Of a DNA stretch of 64,000 bases, positions 26,357 through 40,453 are shown piece by piece; within the stretch, counting starts at the first letter, position 1; each line of letters opens with the position of its first letter. The translations under genes were made by a program, and so were the position numbers. The notes beneath the pieces are model-generated. The model was not told where the DNA came from. It was given only the letters and a program-made list of their open reading frames with translations, and did no database searches. The stretch comes from Hypomesus transpacificus (taxonomy: Eukaryota; Chordata; Actinopteri; Osmeriformes; Osmeridae), in NCBI RefSeq assembly GCF_021917145.1, contig NC_061070.1:15616450-15680449 (forward strand), written 5' to 3'.

Positions 26357-29300
26357 GGAGCTATTGTGCACCATTTGACAGGCCATAGAGTATCCACAGG
26401 CAGAACTAGCATTGTAAGAAGGGGGAGCTAGCTATTAGCTAGGTCAAGGACACAAAGGGAGCACTGGAGCATGAACTAGTGTGGAGAGGCTCATGTTGAG
26501 CCAGACAGGCAACTTATCAGCTGTATTTGATCCAGTCAGCGCGGCCCTTGATGCAGACAGTAAATAAGGTGATGCAACCTCCAGAAAGAGCCAACGCACT
26601 GCAGTGTATGGAGCAGCAGTCAACGCTGAGGAGTGTGTCGGCATGTCACATTTATTCTGTGTTGGCATCTCCTGCATTAGCAACATCCTATAACTTTTTT
26701 GTCTTGTGTGTCACTTTTTCTTTAGAACTTATTCTAGGGTTTACTTTTTCTCTCCTTACCTATGTTAACATGATGCAAGCTTCACAAGGGTGTGGTTGTG
26801 GGTTACTGTTCCAGCCCAGCAGCTGGCTCATACAATAGTTCAATTACCAACTGCCAATATTTCACTTGCAATTTACACTGGCTTAAGGAATCATTCATTG
26901 TTAAAATACAGGAAGGAAAACTGGTATTCATAGTGAAATGTGTGGTTTAATAGTGTTAAAATGTACATTTGTGAAAGATGGACATATTTTAAGTCTTCAC
27001 TAATGAAATTACATCTGATCAATAGCTAACTGCTAGCCACTAGTATTAAAACTGCCAGCTCATGTCCTTCCAAGACTTCAACTTTCTTTTGGTTTTCCTA
27101 TTGGAATAAGGTCACGCCAATCATCCTAATTGTATTAGCAGCCTTCTTTCCCGGGACTTAATGATACACAAAACCTGACATGGAGAGCCTCAGGACCTAA
27201 TTTTCATTCTGATGATCAAACTGTTTTTGTCTCCTGCTTATTTCACATTCCTAGAAAAAATGCTTTTCTTTCTGATGTTATTGTGCATGCAGCTGAATAA
27301 GTACAATTAGAAAAATGACTAAATGTAGAATCAGTCTGTTATGTTGTATGTGTGTGTGTATCTTCATTAAACCTTTAAACTGGAATTACTGCTTCCTTGC
27401 GTTTTGACTGGACATCCTGTTGTGGTTGCTCGCAGCATCCCTTATCCCTTTTCATTGGTCCATTGAATTCATAAGCGACCCGTATTTTTCATCTCGGGTG
27501 GTTCAGATTGACAGGAACTCACCCCCAGCATGATGAGCATGAAGTCGTCTCCGATGCGCTGAAGCTCTTGACCGATGCGTCTCTCCTCATCAGCACGACC
27601 CTGCATGTCCCCCTCCGGTGGTGCTGGGTGTGGTCTATAGGGGCGGGCGGGGCTGGGCCACGTTTCTGGGGGTGAGGAAGGGCAAAGAATAAACATGTAT
27701 GTCTGAGTCGTCACAACAGCAACCACACACCAAAGCATGTTTGTTGGAGACGACAGACATATAAATCCACCGTAGTGGCCAAGTGCCCAAAAGCTCTGTG
27801 TTAGTCAGTAGAGCTAAAGGTTTGCTGTTGGCCCTGTGAGATCACACCTGTCTTGAGGTCTGGGTTCAGGTCAAGGATCATGCAGTCTGCAGTCATTGAA
27901 CCACCACGACTACATACTCCCTTCAGCTCTGGAAAACGCAATGTGGTTCCAGATAACTTCAAATGAGTGAATTCAAGAGACGCAAAGTCCAGAGTGAGAC
28001 AGTTCAGAGATGTACAGTGGTTCTAAGTGTGGTTGAGTTGTGAGTATATGAATGTGTTAGACCTCTTGCTATGACTCACGTGCGTTGTGAAACTTTGTTA
28101 AAGTGTGCTTAATATCGCTCATATCCGTCAATATTGAAGGCCTGCAATATTGGTTGGGCCCGTCATAAACATCAAACACACTTTGGATTTAGATGAATCT
28201 ACTGTGTACGCACACACATGCCACCACACTAATAGTTTCTATGACTGGGGAGACAAGCTCCATGATAAGTTGTTCAAGATGAGATAGTGACGGTACTAGT
28301 TTTTGTTTGTGAGCGCATTAACAGCATCCTCTTCCGGATTAAAGATTTGTTTGGAACACTCGAAAATAGAGGTCTATCTCTCTACCCTATCTCTGCCGCC
28401 TTGAGCAGTAGAAGTGGAGAATCTCTGTCTGCTTGTGGACAAAAGACCCAGGGAATTATTTTGACTGGCCGCTACATTTACTGGCTGCCTGTGGCCTCTG
28501 CAACAGTGAACGCAAATAAAGGAGACACAAGAGAATCAGACCGCTCAATCACCGCTATTATGAGCCAACTCGGGCCAAACTCCTCTACCTGTTTGTCCCA
28601 GTCCCAGACACAGTTTTTCTTCTTGACTGTGTTCAATGGTCACACTTGTTTTGTTAAGGAGGGAATGTTGTTGAGGGTGCGGGTAAGACTGAAAACACGC
28701 AAAGTGCCGTTCAAAAGCACACGCATGAGTGCATGCGTACGAGCACGCAATATGTTCGCAGTATAAATTGATCTTTGGTGGCTTGTTATGATACAAGACT
28801 GTAAACAGTGGGTCGATAAAGATCTGAGGAAACGTTCTTTCCAGGGTGGATCCACGGATCCAACGGCCTCTGTTTGCATGTTCTCGATTTTTGGAAGGGA
28901 TATTTTGAGTTTGACTTACAGACATTTTATCGTAAATATCATCGCTGTATGGTTTTCTTTTTTGCCTAGTTATCCTACTTTGTCTTATGTCTGGGTATGT
29001 TACATTATATAATTTTCCCTTGGGTGCCGTTTTTAACTTGAAGGTTATTACTCTGAGAAAGAATTATGATTCAGCTATTTTTCATACAGTAACAATGCTC
29101 ATGCTCTTTACACGCGCATCCCTCTTGTGTACCACCCCCCCCCCCCCCCCCCTCTTTTTTTTGATAACCTGTCACAGGACGTTTAAATTGCTGCACAGAA
29201 TGGTTGCATGCTTGCTTACCATAATCTCGACCGGTATCTGATGCATTAGACATGCGCTGCAGCGCGTGGGTGATAACTTGACTAGACGGACTTGGGGTCT

Positions 29301-31118
29301 GCGTTGACTTGTTATGTTTCAGCAGCGGGGAGCTGGGCAGAGAATCAGAGTCGAACGAGAAATATCCGCTGGAGGACCGGGACAAAGGTCTGAACATCGG
29401 TGACCTCGAATGAAAAACAAGTAGACTATTGGGCATCGTAATTCCTCCCCGTGACGGTTCGCCTTCGCCGTAGGACTGGGGGTTGTCCGATGTCTCGGCA
29501 CGGAAGGCTCGTCTGCCACCAGGATGCGATTCTCCACTTTTCTCCCTCTCATTTAGGTTGGTCGAGTCGTCTGACCAATTTCGTGGTCTGTAGGACAAAT
29601 ACAGTGTCACTATTAGGCTACTGCTAAGTAATTTAGAAAGTTGAGCAGTCAGCTTCTGTAGTCTATTCAAATGATCATGTTAAATGGTCGACCTAAATTG
29701 AGAGGACCCGAATTTTACGCGCACATTACGAACTCTATAGAAGCTAAATACGCCCGTCTACACGCCTCCATTGTTTGACAGAAGTGCTGATTACGGCAGT
29801 CTGAGCATAGAAAACTTGGCATCAAGTTAGAAGTCGTAATAACTGCGTCACAGCAAACACATATCTTAGCCAAGCTAACTTCCTAATTCTCCATCTAAAA
29901 CCTATTCCAGAACAACTTCTCAGGTGAGCCTGAATTATTTTGAATGAATAAATTGTTCTTAATTTTACGAATGTATCCTATGCTGTTTCCTTAACACAAT
30001 ATGGCATATTTAAATGTAACTATAATATGTTAACAACCCGAACCTATCTTTAACCTATAGTTTAACCTAGGTCCAAACTAGGTTATTACTGGGAACGATC
30101 AAAAAGTTTCCAAAACATCCACTGGCGCATCAAATGTCCATGGTCTTAAGCACATTACATATAAAACTGTTGTGCTTCATTGCATAAGTCCCCAATACTA
30201 ATACCTACTCTGAACATGAAGTAAGAGCCTAAACAACATGAGTCCAAATGCCATATTAACCCAAACGACAATTGTGGAGCATAACGACGATTATGAAGTA
30301 CCAAAAGTAAGTTGTGGACGGTTTTGCGTGTATAGGCCACACCAATCTGTTATGAGAATTCTTAAAATGTTCAGAATAGGGGCAATGTAGCGCGCTATTG
30401 GACTGCCAATGATCTGACTGGCAGGCGGAAAGCCAAATGAAATGCATCCAAAACTATAGGCTACGCAACTGGTCCATTATCGCCACCCACAGGTGGGTCT
30501 CTCTCGGTTGTTAGTTACTTAGACCCATAATTGTTTAGCTATTTAAAGAGTTTTCCTCCCTTGATTTGTCTTTTAATCAACGCACAGGCCTGCTGTTAGA
30601 GTGATGGATGATGCCATTATTGTGTTCAAAGTGCCGTGTCGTCATACAGCCGACACTGTAATGTTTCGTTGTAGCCCGTACAATTATGTGTAAAGCATGC
30701 ACTTTACCGTATTTTACTTTAGACAGTTTAACCAAGAAAAACCGTAACATTCTTGTATTTAAATGTATATTTTAATATCCAATAATGCTGTTGCAATAAG
30801 CCGAACCCGAGGGTGCGTTTTGAGGGTGAGGGGCTGTTTTTTCCACGGGCAATAACTTTCTCCTGCAGCCGCTATCGCGTGCTGGGAATTGGAGATAGGT
30901 ACTGCCACTGTAGATCCGCTCGATCATGTAACAGATAAACATTTGTGCGACGGAACAAGATTACCAAAATAAATGGAAATGGCAAAAGCTTTTCCATAAA
31001 TTGGTAATATTGACAAACGTATTTAGAGATAGTTTTACAAATAGACCAACACTGCGTTAGATTTGCAGCACAGTTTTTGCTAACGCTCATTGCGCACTCA
31101 CCTGGACGAATCGGACAT
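22721..31118 (-). CDS. bcl2l11: Bcl-2-like protein 11 (Bim), BH3-only apoptosis activator, 4 coding exons
   Basis: Coding exons in transcript order are 31102-31118, 29220-29587, 27523-27665 and 22721-22846 (TGA at 22721-22723). All junctions are GT-AG and in phase, giving 217 residues. Residues 75-85 (SRSSSGYFSFD) and 99-106 (KSTQTPSP) match the conserved Bim segment; the second is the known dynein light chain docking motif. Exon 3 carries the BH3 helix at 157-170, RRIGQELQRIGDDF, with the core Leu163 and Gly167-Asp168. Exon 4 encodes a hydrophobic stretch (LLIGRLLQMLL) and ends in RRR, the expected membrane-anchoring tail. By family knowledge, the BH3 helix binds pro-survival Bcl-2 proteins and Bax/Bak at the mitochondrial outer membrane. 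The first exon holds only 17 coding bases; its ATG is followed by MSDSS. The gene lies about 2.3 kb downstream of acoxl on the same strand, as in human. Exon boundaries are read from the sequence; alternative isoforms were not tested. Confidence 0.93.
23090..23245. repeat. Dispersed 'cacgata' repeat in bcl2l11 intron 3
   Basis: Recurrent cacgattcgatacatatcac / cacgatattgggtttcac / acgtatcacgatattctg blocks are followed by an aatgaaaatgaaattttatt stretch. This is a pattern I have seen in teleost DNA-transposon remnants (perhaps hAT), but class assignment is weak. It lies within the 4.7-kb intron before the last bcl2l11 exon, which otherwise holds microsatellites only. Confidence 0.4.
25577..25627. 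repeat. (GT)n microsatellite in bcl2l11 intron 3
   Basis: About 18 GT units form a pure run, followed by interrupted GT. Confidence 0.95.
26287..26352. repeat. (CA)n microsatellite in bcl2l11 intron 3
   Basis: This is an uninterrupted run of about 33 CA units, the longest pure dinucleotide tract in the window. Confidence 0.97.
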
Positions 31119-31500
31119 GTCTTAAGCGGCCTCAGTTGTGGGACATAACAGTGCTAAAAATGACAATAGTGATCGAACAACTGCAAACCCGCTAGAAAAT
31201 GTTCCACAAAAATAGAGTCAAATAGCCAAAATCATATTTTTATAAGTTGGCTAAACTTTACGGCCGAGATCGAAAGAATACACTTGGTAGTCAGTGAAAA
31301 GAAATCCACCTCAAAACGTAGTCGACGGGTAAGAGTGTTCCGAGTCTTTTGTCTCTTGCGAATAGCTAGATTACAACGGAGGAACTTCCTTGCCTTCACC
31401 CGTTTGCGTCTCTGGTAGAAAACGTTGAAGCGCCAGGCTTGAGTCTTGGGATGACGCGACCAGCCTCCGCCCCTGTCAGAGGTGACCCCGCCCATCTACT
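31119..31500 (-). promoter_or_regulatory. bcl2l11: bcl2l11 5' UTR and promoter region
   Basis: The stretch lies immediately upstream of the 17-nt first coding exon. It is richer in CpG (for example around 31255-31385 and 31450-31495) than the neighbouring intergenic DNA, and bcl2l11 exon 2 is also CpG-rich. No TATA box was recognised. The transcription start is not visible from sequence; the assignment rests on position and base composition. Confidence 0.4.
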
Positions 31501-32029
31501 GTCTGGGGTGGGGTCCCACTCAACAGCATCCTAGCGCAAGGGTTTTAACTTTCCTCTTAGAAAAAACTTAAGAGAATTTCTCTCAGATTTAAAAACTTCA
31601 CAGTATAACTACATCTAAATATTATAATAAATGACAAACCTTATATAATAAACATCATGAAGAAAGTCCTACTGCATTTCCCAGCGTGTTAAAGGCGTAA
31701 CAGGTTCACTTAATGTGTGGGATCATAAAAAAACACCAAGATGAATGAGAAAATGTGGTCAAATTCACACCTCTGGTAGAAAACACACACTGTATAGATG
31801 AATCCACATACAGCCTATTGAACCACTGACATAGCAGACACAACTTTCACACTTCAACCCACACATTCAGCCGTTTAAAACACTCTTTCACTGTCTTCTG
31901 CTAATCATTTAACTATTCTGCTCATGCCTATAAAAGTCACTGGCCTCTAATAAAGAGATATCCTGCAATAACATCAGCACCAATCATTTGAACAAACTAT
32001 AAAACATGGACGACATTTTAAATCACAGG

Positions 32030-33460
32030 CTACCTAAAAAAGAATTTATTAAGAACAGTACGCAATTACAGATTTTCAGCAATATGGCAGACAAAACTAA
32101 GACTTGGCCATGATTGAAAAACAGATTTTTGAAATGATTTTGAAATGACTAAACAAGCTAAAGTTAGTAGAGAAAGGAAATACAGTAAATAAGTATTTTC
32201 TTATCAAAGGAGCCAGTCAATATTCCACTACAGGAATCAAAACTACAGGTAAGCCCAGATATGTCCATATTGGCAAAATAATGTTTTGAAATAAGAGCAA
32301 TATAATTGATAAAAAATGCCTATACAATATATTATAAATATAAAGTGTCATTAACATTCTTAATCAAACATTGTTCAAGATCTATTTGTTTTTCAACAAA
32401 CAGATAAAGCTGTTGGCAGGGGGTAGCTTATTGTAAAAAAAAAATGTTTTAATGTCTTGTCTGTGTATGTGTGTGTTTTAGCTTGCACACATATCAGTGC
32501 GATAAAGACACGACAGAGATCCATATCTGAATATGGTTCTAGTCGTAGTTTGGATGAAACACATTTCTGTCAACATGCAAATACTGACCACTAAACAATC
32601 AAGCAGGCCAAATCAAATCATCCTTCAGGTATCAACCTACAGTACAGTTTGAGAGTCTGCAAGTCTCAGCCCACACGATAGTCAAGCGTCTGCTTTGTCG
32701 GCTGTTACCATCCACCCCCAGTCTGTTTCTAACCAGGTGTCTGAAGTCACACAGACAATGAGGCTTCCAGTTTCTGTTTCTATGGCAGCACTTATTCAGG
32801 ATCCTTTAACCCACGTTTAGCTCACTTATTGCACAAGAAGTATGAAATCCAGGGAATCGGCAAATCTCTGCCTGGTCATTTGAGTGGCTACTCACACTAC
32901 ACAATGACTCAGTCTGGATATACAGTAAATTGACCTGTTTATAGGTCATGTTAGCACAGAAATGTATTGCTAGTAAAAAGAGCTATTGAAATGTCACTGA
33001 GAATTTCACAGATCCTGTAGAACTACACTGACATTCACCTAAACCAACCTAAAACCCTCAATTTTATGAGGCGAAACTCCCATGAAAAACCCAGGACTAT
33101 CACAAACCTTGAGTCAGATCCCTGGTGTCACTGCCTGTTTACAGATGTTTTTTAAGACACTGTGGCGGTGTCTATCAACATTCTAGATGTTCAAAGGCAA
33201 AAACTTTGAATGTAAGATTGGCACTAATGACATACTGAATGTATCTGTAAATAATCACAAACTGTACTACACCTGGGTAGTATAAGTATATCTCATCTAT
33301 AACTTGAGGTGTTAAAGCTCCAGTGGTCTAGAGCTGGGTCAACAACCATATTATACCCGATAGATTTAAACTTAATTTTATACTCGGGTTATTGATTTTA
33401 GCAGGTGGGGGTTCTGGTTGAATTTGTACGTTCTATAAATCAAGTGTGCTTTGGTGACCT
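32030..33460 (-). other. acoxl: Probable 3' UTR of acoxl with polyadenylation signal
   Basis: This is non-coding, A/T-rich unique sequence after the acoxl TAA/SKL end. The minus strand carries an AATAAA at 32045-32050 (tttatt on the plus strand). The remaining gap to the bcl2l11 promoter is about 0.5 kb, so a 3' end near 32.03 kb fits. This is an inference from the signal and spacing only. Confidence 0.4.
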
Positions 33461-34833
33461 TCACAACTTGGAGACAGTGTTGTGCTTGGATGTGCAGTGT
33501 GGCCCAGCAGAGTGGGCTGTGCTGGGATCGGGGGGCTGAGAGTAGAAGGCCCATGGGGCTCTGGGATTAGCCACCCCGGCGATGGGAGCCTGGATGCAGG
33601 AGGAGGGGATGTTGAAGTCAGACACCACCTTTAGGGCCTCGTCCTTCACCAGCCTGCATAGCTCCAGCAGCTGGGGGAGGAAGCAATTGCGCAGGCGCAC
33701 ATTAGGGTGCTAATCAATAACACTTATACAAAATCAATATCCAACAATAAAGACGAGCGTGGGAAATATCTGGCTGCTGAAAGGATTGTAAAATACAAAG
33801 TACTTCCAACAAAACAAAGTACTTACAACAAAACATGACTTATTGGAAATTCCCATGTTTTAAATAGTCTGTGTTCTAATGGTATAGCCAGCCTTTCTAT
33901 CCTTTAAAAAAATAAATTGTATTTTGAGGTCTTTCTCCTTCGCACTGACATATTGATGTTGAGGAACATACCCGTTCTCAGTTGACCCTCAGCCCCATAC
34001 AATTGATGAGTCAGTTTTATGTGTTGTAATTTAATCTAACAAGCTCCTGCAGGAACTCTAGTCCCCCTCTATCACTCTGGGGAGGGCTAATGATATCACA
34101 GTCACAATTTACAGACAGGGCAATCTGAACCCTACTGCGATTTTAAGATGCCCATTAAAACCAAAGGTCTGGAAACAATGAGTAATGCTGCCAACTCCTA
34201 CTGACCACAGTCTGAATGTTAACAAACAAATGCAGTGTAAATATGGTTATACGTAGTCCAGGTGAGATCCAATAAGACGCCATCTGCTGGACCACGAGGA
34301 GAACTACAGTTTCCATATCAGCAGCTGATTGTGACAAATTCAATAACTTTCAGAACATGGTTTTTTTTCTCTCTCTCTCACTATAACTACTCTGCTATAA
34401 ATATTATTTATTGATAGGGGTCAATAATCAAACTCCATAATACTGCCGTTTTTAGTAAGATTTATATTTTTACATTTTGCACATCCCATAGTGGAGGAAT
34501 AGCTCACATCATGGTGGGTGGAAAGACAGTATCTGAATACATTTGTGGAAGGTTATGTTAATATCTGAACTAAATTCTCCATTCAACCTACTTTAACAGT
34601 TTGGCTTTTGAATTTATCACTCCTGAATTCATTTTCACAATGGCTGAACTACAAGTCTGTGGTAGCAGCAAGGTTAAAAAGGGCTGTGTTGAAGATCTGA
34701 CACCTCCATCAGTTGTTACTTTGTTGACCCAATGCAGGCTGTAAGCCCAGAATACACCAGAAACAGCAGATTTCCCAGTGTCTAAAGACTATCTTCCCTA
34801 ATATAAGAATCAGAACAAATCTCATCAACAAGT

Positions 34834-34877
<44 letters not shown>

Positions 34878-37800
34878 CTTGCTTCCTGAACGCATGCGTG
34901 AATATGCATGTGACATTTACTGACAACTGGCCATTGATAGCTTATGCCCATTGTCCAGATTCCCATGCAGTGGACCATGCCTCCCCCAATGGGCCAATAT
35001 TGACCTGGGGAACAAGAGCCTGTGTCTACAGCTGCACTGTGACTCTGGAGACGAGGAACCCTGCTGGGGAGTTCACACACACATGCCAGCTCTGTCTCTC
35101 TGTCCATCCCCTCAACAGCTGCTCCCTGCCCTTACTGCCCCCTCATGGAGAGGAAGATGACTTACACAAACCATTCACAGAAATAACTAAAACCATCATT
35201 TACTAACTCGATTATTACAATGACAATAGTCTTGGCAAGTAATGGAGTCGATTTGCGTGTGGTAATAGAAACGTATCTATATATTACAGTACGGTATCAG
35301 GTGAGACTGTCTTGCAGTTTCAGTCTAGGCTAGCCTCTTTCCCTTTCTGTCTCTTGATAGTCTGGGAGGGCCAAAGGTGATTTGCATGGCCTGATCACAC
35401 TACTGTTTTTTAACCAACTCTCTCTACTTTCTCTCTCCCACTCCTCCTCCCCCTGTCCCCTCTTTCCCACCTTTTCTTGCTCTTTTAAAACCGCAAAGCT
35501 GAAATGTTGGACACTGATGTTCAGCCCTGTCTGGTAAACACAGCTGGCCCTAGGCTAATCACACGACCAACACTTTTGGTACAACTTGGTATTACACTGG
35601 CACACTGTTCATCATAAGGCGAGAATAACAAGTATTTATTGAAGATTTATTTTAACTCAATCCGTGATGGCTACATGATCAATACAGAGGTCCGTTATAA
35701 ATCCAGGACTGGTTTACAAGTTTTTTGGGGGGTCAATTGTGGGGTAGAAAATATCAATATAATGAATCATGTCAAATAATGTAATCTTCACAGTCACATG
35801 GAACAGCCGTTTAGGAAATCTATTTCAGAACAGAATACACGTTGATGTAGTGGAGATTGAATTTCTAAATATTTCACTGTGCATTCACGTACTTGTGTGT
35901 GTGTGTGTGTGTCCTACCTGGCTGCGTATCAGTCGGCTGGTGGCAGGGGTCAGGTAGTGGTGCTCCAGGTACCAAGCTCTCTCCTGGAACACCAGGCTTG
36001 TCCCGTGAAGCAGACAGAACTAGTAACACACACACACATACACAAACACACACATACATAAACTCTATCAACCATCGCCATAGAAATCAGGTGGAAGAGA
36101 ACAGAAACCGAAGGTCCTCATCGTAAGGAAGAGACGGTGTAGGATAGTTGTTTTGTAACACAACAGTGGCAGTTTGTTTTACCTGTTGTTCTACATGATT
36201 TACATGAATCTTTCTCCATGATTTACATTACATCAGTTCACCAAGTGAAAAGGCTTGTTATTGGAACAGGATCTGGTAAATGTGTTTGAACAACATGGCT
36301 ACTGTTGTCAGGTCATAACTGATAGTGTGTAGACTGAAGAACATGAAGGAAATGGAAAATTATAGACCGGTGGTCTAATACATGGTTTCTTCAGAGGTGA
36401 TAGTGTGTGTGTATGTGTGTGTGTACACATCAATGTGTCTGACAAATAACTGTCACAGGAGATCAAAGAAAAGAGTGTCGTGGAAAATAGAGAGAGGGGC
36501 CTTGCAGTTCTCCACAGGGAGACAACAACATGACTTCTGACAATGTGTGTGTGCACTGTGATGGGGCTTGTTTGTGTGAGAGGAAATGCACCTACAGCAC
36601 TGGCAAAGTGTGTGGTGCTGTGTTTACGCAAGTGCTCATCCGTGTGTGTGTGTGTGTGTGTGTGTGCTCAAGTTTTATGTTCCTTCTGGTCAAACACGGT
36701 GGTGGCTTTTGACCCATCCTGCTGACTCTGCTGGTTGTCTGCCTAGAACCCGGAAGTCAACTCCCTCTCTGTTCCTCTTATGCAAAGTGGCTAATGTGGG
36801 AGTGAGCTGGAGGTAAGAATAGACATGGGAGCTGGCATGGGATTGGATGGATCCTCAGCATCGACATTTGTCAGTCATGTCAGAAGGATGACTGGAATTC
36901 TTCACATGCGTGGACTAACTGTATGGTAGCAGTCACAAAAAAACAGTTTCAAGTCCATAACTAACTGGCTCACGTACAAAACGTTGAAACATAACCGAGC
37001 ACTGCTCGCTTCCCTGAGTTCACATGCAGCCTATGCCGCATGCACAGGGAGTATTTTAAGACGCAGTACAGTAGATGACAGGAAAAGGAAACGCAGTCCC
37101 ATGAACAGAAGGTGTTTCCCCTTTTAATGGACGTGAATGACTTCTTTGTCATCCATCAGCCCTTTCTCCAGAGAGATGGGGGGAGGTAGAGGGGGTGCAG
37201 ACCCTAATTGGGTACATATACACAGGCTGATCAGCGCAAGCACGGCTGGCTGTCTGAGTCTGCACAACAGAACAGGCTGGGACGCAGACAGGCAGGGCAG
37301 ATATGGGCTGGTGGGTGGTGGGGTGTCAGCAGGCAGGAGGACTTAGGCAGAGCCATGGGGAGCCACAGGTGGATAGGACACATGGCACAGCCATTACATG
37401 GCTCACATTGATGATGTCATATTCACCACAGTGTTTGGTCTCCACGGCTTCTTTGATGCTATTTCTTAACCCCCCACTCAGTTAGCCTGTCTAATAAGAG
37501 GTGACGATATCTTGTTAAAAAGTGTCTTCAAAGCATGTTCACTCGGGCTCCCCCGAGCTGAAAGATCACAATGCTTCACTTTGTCTCAGATTCTGAGAAC
37601 TTTCCATAGGAGCTTGGCTGATGACTCAAAATGAGACAGTGATGGTTTCCTATTGAGGGGTGAGAGATAGTAGAAGAGTGGAAAACTTGTTTTTAACATA
37701 CACACACACACACACACACGCACCTTCGTTAGCAAGGTGCGGTCCTCCTCAACTGGGCACTCTTGAATGGCCAGTGCAAACTGCTCCAAGGTCACTAAGA

Positions 37801-40402
37801 ACGTCCAAAAAAAGAGAACAACACAGAAGCTGAAAAACAAAGTTGTTATCAGCAGACAATGTAACAGGTCATTACACTAACACTGCAACCCCCTCCCACT
37901 CTCCACCTCCAAATAAGAGTGTCATTAAAATTTATATATTTTTTCACATTACACATTCAATAAACACATTTAAATACAATTATTCGACAAATTACAAAAA
38001 AGTGTAAGACAGTTCTAGTCTTTCAATTGGCACCTTAAAGAGAAATGACTGCTGGACAGAATCAAAAAGACAAAATGGATTTACACACAATGGGTTTGAG
38101 GTTTGACTATTTCAACTACAGCTTTTCACACTGTGGCAGCCTCAAAGTGTTAGTCTGCGCCCAGTCACTCTCTTATCTGACAAACATCACAGGCCCTGGT
38201 GTTCTAGGGTACTTTAGGCCTGGTTAAAGTCAATCTCTGTGTGTGTGTCTATGAGTGTGTGTTAGTATATGTGGGAGTCAAGTGAGAAAATTGAAAGGTT
38301 ATGGTCTTCTTGAGGAGCCTCTTTACATTGCCCCACTGGTCTCATAACACAAATCATATAACACTAAAAGCAAAACACTAATACAGTTTGCCATGAAAAC
38401 ATTTTGTTTTTTGCAAATTAACAATGCACACCAAATGTAAAAGTTTACATTGATATATACAAGTGCTCTAAACTTAGAAAAAAGTTAAGAAAAGTACAAA
38501 TGTCAAGCCACATGTGCAGAAGTGTGGGTGGGAGCTTGCAGAGCTCATGCCACAGTGACTAGGAGACTGCAGCCAGCACAGAGGGAACCGTCTACCTGCT
38601 GCACACAGGGAACCGTGTACAAGCTGCACAGAGGGAACCGTCTACCTGCTGCACAGAGGCAACCGTCTACCTGCTGCACACAGGGAACCGTCTACCTGCT
38701 GCACACAGGGAACTGTCTACCTGCTGCACACAGGGAACCGTGTACAAGCTGCACACAGGGAACCGTCTACCTGCTGCACAGAGGGAACCATGTACCTGCT
38801 GCACACAGGGAACCGTCTACCTGCTGCACAGAGGGAACCATGTACCTGCTGCACACAGGGAACCGTCTACCTGCTGCACACAGGGAACCGTCTACCTGCT
38901 GCACACAGGGAACCGTCTACCTGCTGCACACAGGGAACCGTCTACCTGCTGCACACAGGGCTGCACATAGGGAACCATGCCGTGTAACTGAGTTAGGTGT
39001 TCTTCTTAAGGCCAGGCATTAGGATTCAAAAAAGCTGATTACTCAAGGTGAGAGTTACATCTCAACAAAGCCGCAGATACGAATTATCTCGATATGTCAT
39101 AATGTTGAGGTGGACATGAAGCATACTGTCAAATCATGACCAAACAAGGGGTGCTCAATATTTTTACTTGCAGCTCCTACATTAAGGGTCAGGATGAGGG
39201 GGAGGGGCCATCAATCTTTAGCTCCACCCACCTCTGTGTATATGAGCCATAGCCAGGCAGGTCACATGGTGCAGGCAGGAGTTCCAAGCGTCGAAAAATG
39301 GCTCTTTGTTTCTTTCCACCTGGACGGAACAATGACGAGGAAGAGCTTTATAAACAAAAGACTCCATAAACACCTACTAAACACTTCATAAAAAAAGAAA
39401 TCAAAGGCCTTATCAGAATCCATAAAACCTTTATTAGACATAATTAAACCTCATTAATGTCTTATTAGAATCTATAAAGACTTATTGGACGATATAAAGA
39501 CTTTCTGAGAGGTTGGACACCTTTTCAAATTGTTGACGTGTATGCACTGGTTCTGACCTTGGTGTAGAGCCTGGCAGCCAGGCTGCGCTGGAGGACCCTC
39601 TCCCTGTACGCCAGAGCCTTGAGCAGGAAGCTCAGGTCGCTCACCTTGTCCACACTGAACGCCAGGATGCTGAAGAGAGGCAGGGTGAACAACCGTCACG
39701 CAATACACACAGACAGGGCTGGCACTAGCATGCTCAGACAAGCTCTACACATTCAGCACATATAGAAAATCATGTGAAAGCCTAAAGGTAAAATGTCACA
39801 CTGGTCTATTCAGGGAGACTGGGACCACTCAGATGACTTGATGTCCATGCTACATCTGATTAATAAACAAAAATCCAACGTCAGACAATATCTAAATATA
39901 ATCTAAATATACGACATATTATAAATATACTGACTGCTGTGGTGGGTGAGACATGAGGCGTGATTGCGCTTCTTTGGGTTAATGGGACAGACAATGAGAG
40001 GGATCTGTGTTCAGACGGTTTATTTATGGACATCTGAGAAGCAGTGGGACATGTCAAGGTAATCAGTTAGTAAAGGACACGCACAGCCTGGATACTGGGA
40101 GGGTCATTCTCTGGATCTGGGAGGGCTTGAAAATACATACTTTAAAACATAGTGAATCTGCTTCAAAAGTGCTGCTAACTAGGTGTGGGTGGTGGGTCTT
40201 GGGGGGCGGGGGGGGGGGGGGGGGGGTATAGAATGGGACGAGCATTTTACCATGGCTTGATCCATCTAACCAGGAGCTTGGCTGGTTACCTGGTTCTGAG
40301 GGTGTCGGAGACTGAGCCAGACCAGGTACTGATGAGCCTGGCCAACATGTTGCCCGACATCTGTCTGGTGTACTGGGACATCAGCTCCCGCACAACCACC
40401 TG

Positions 40403-40453
<51 letters not shown>

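Noticed and set aside
38522..39022. 166-codon plus-strand open frame
   Set aside because: It is the translation of the 25-bp minisatellite inside an acoxl intron, and similar frames are open in the other registers.
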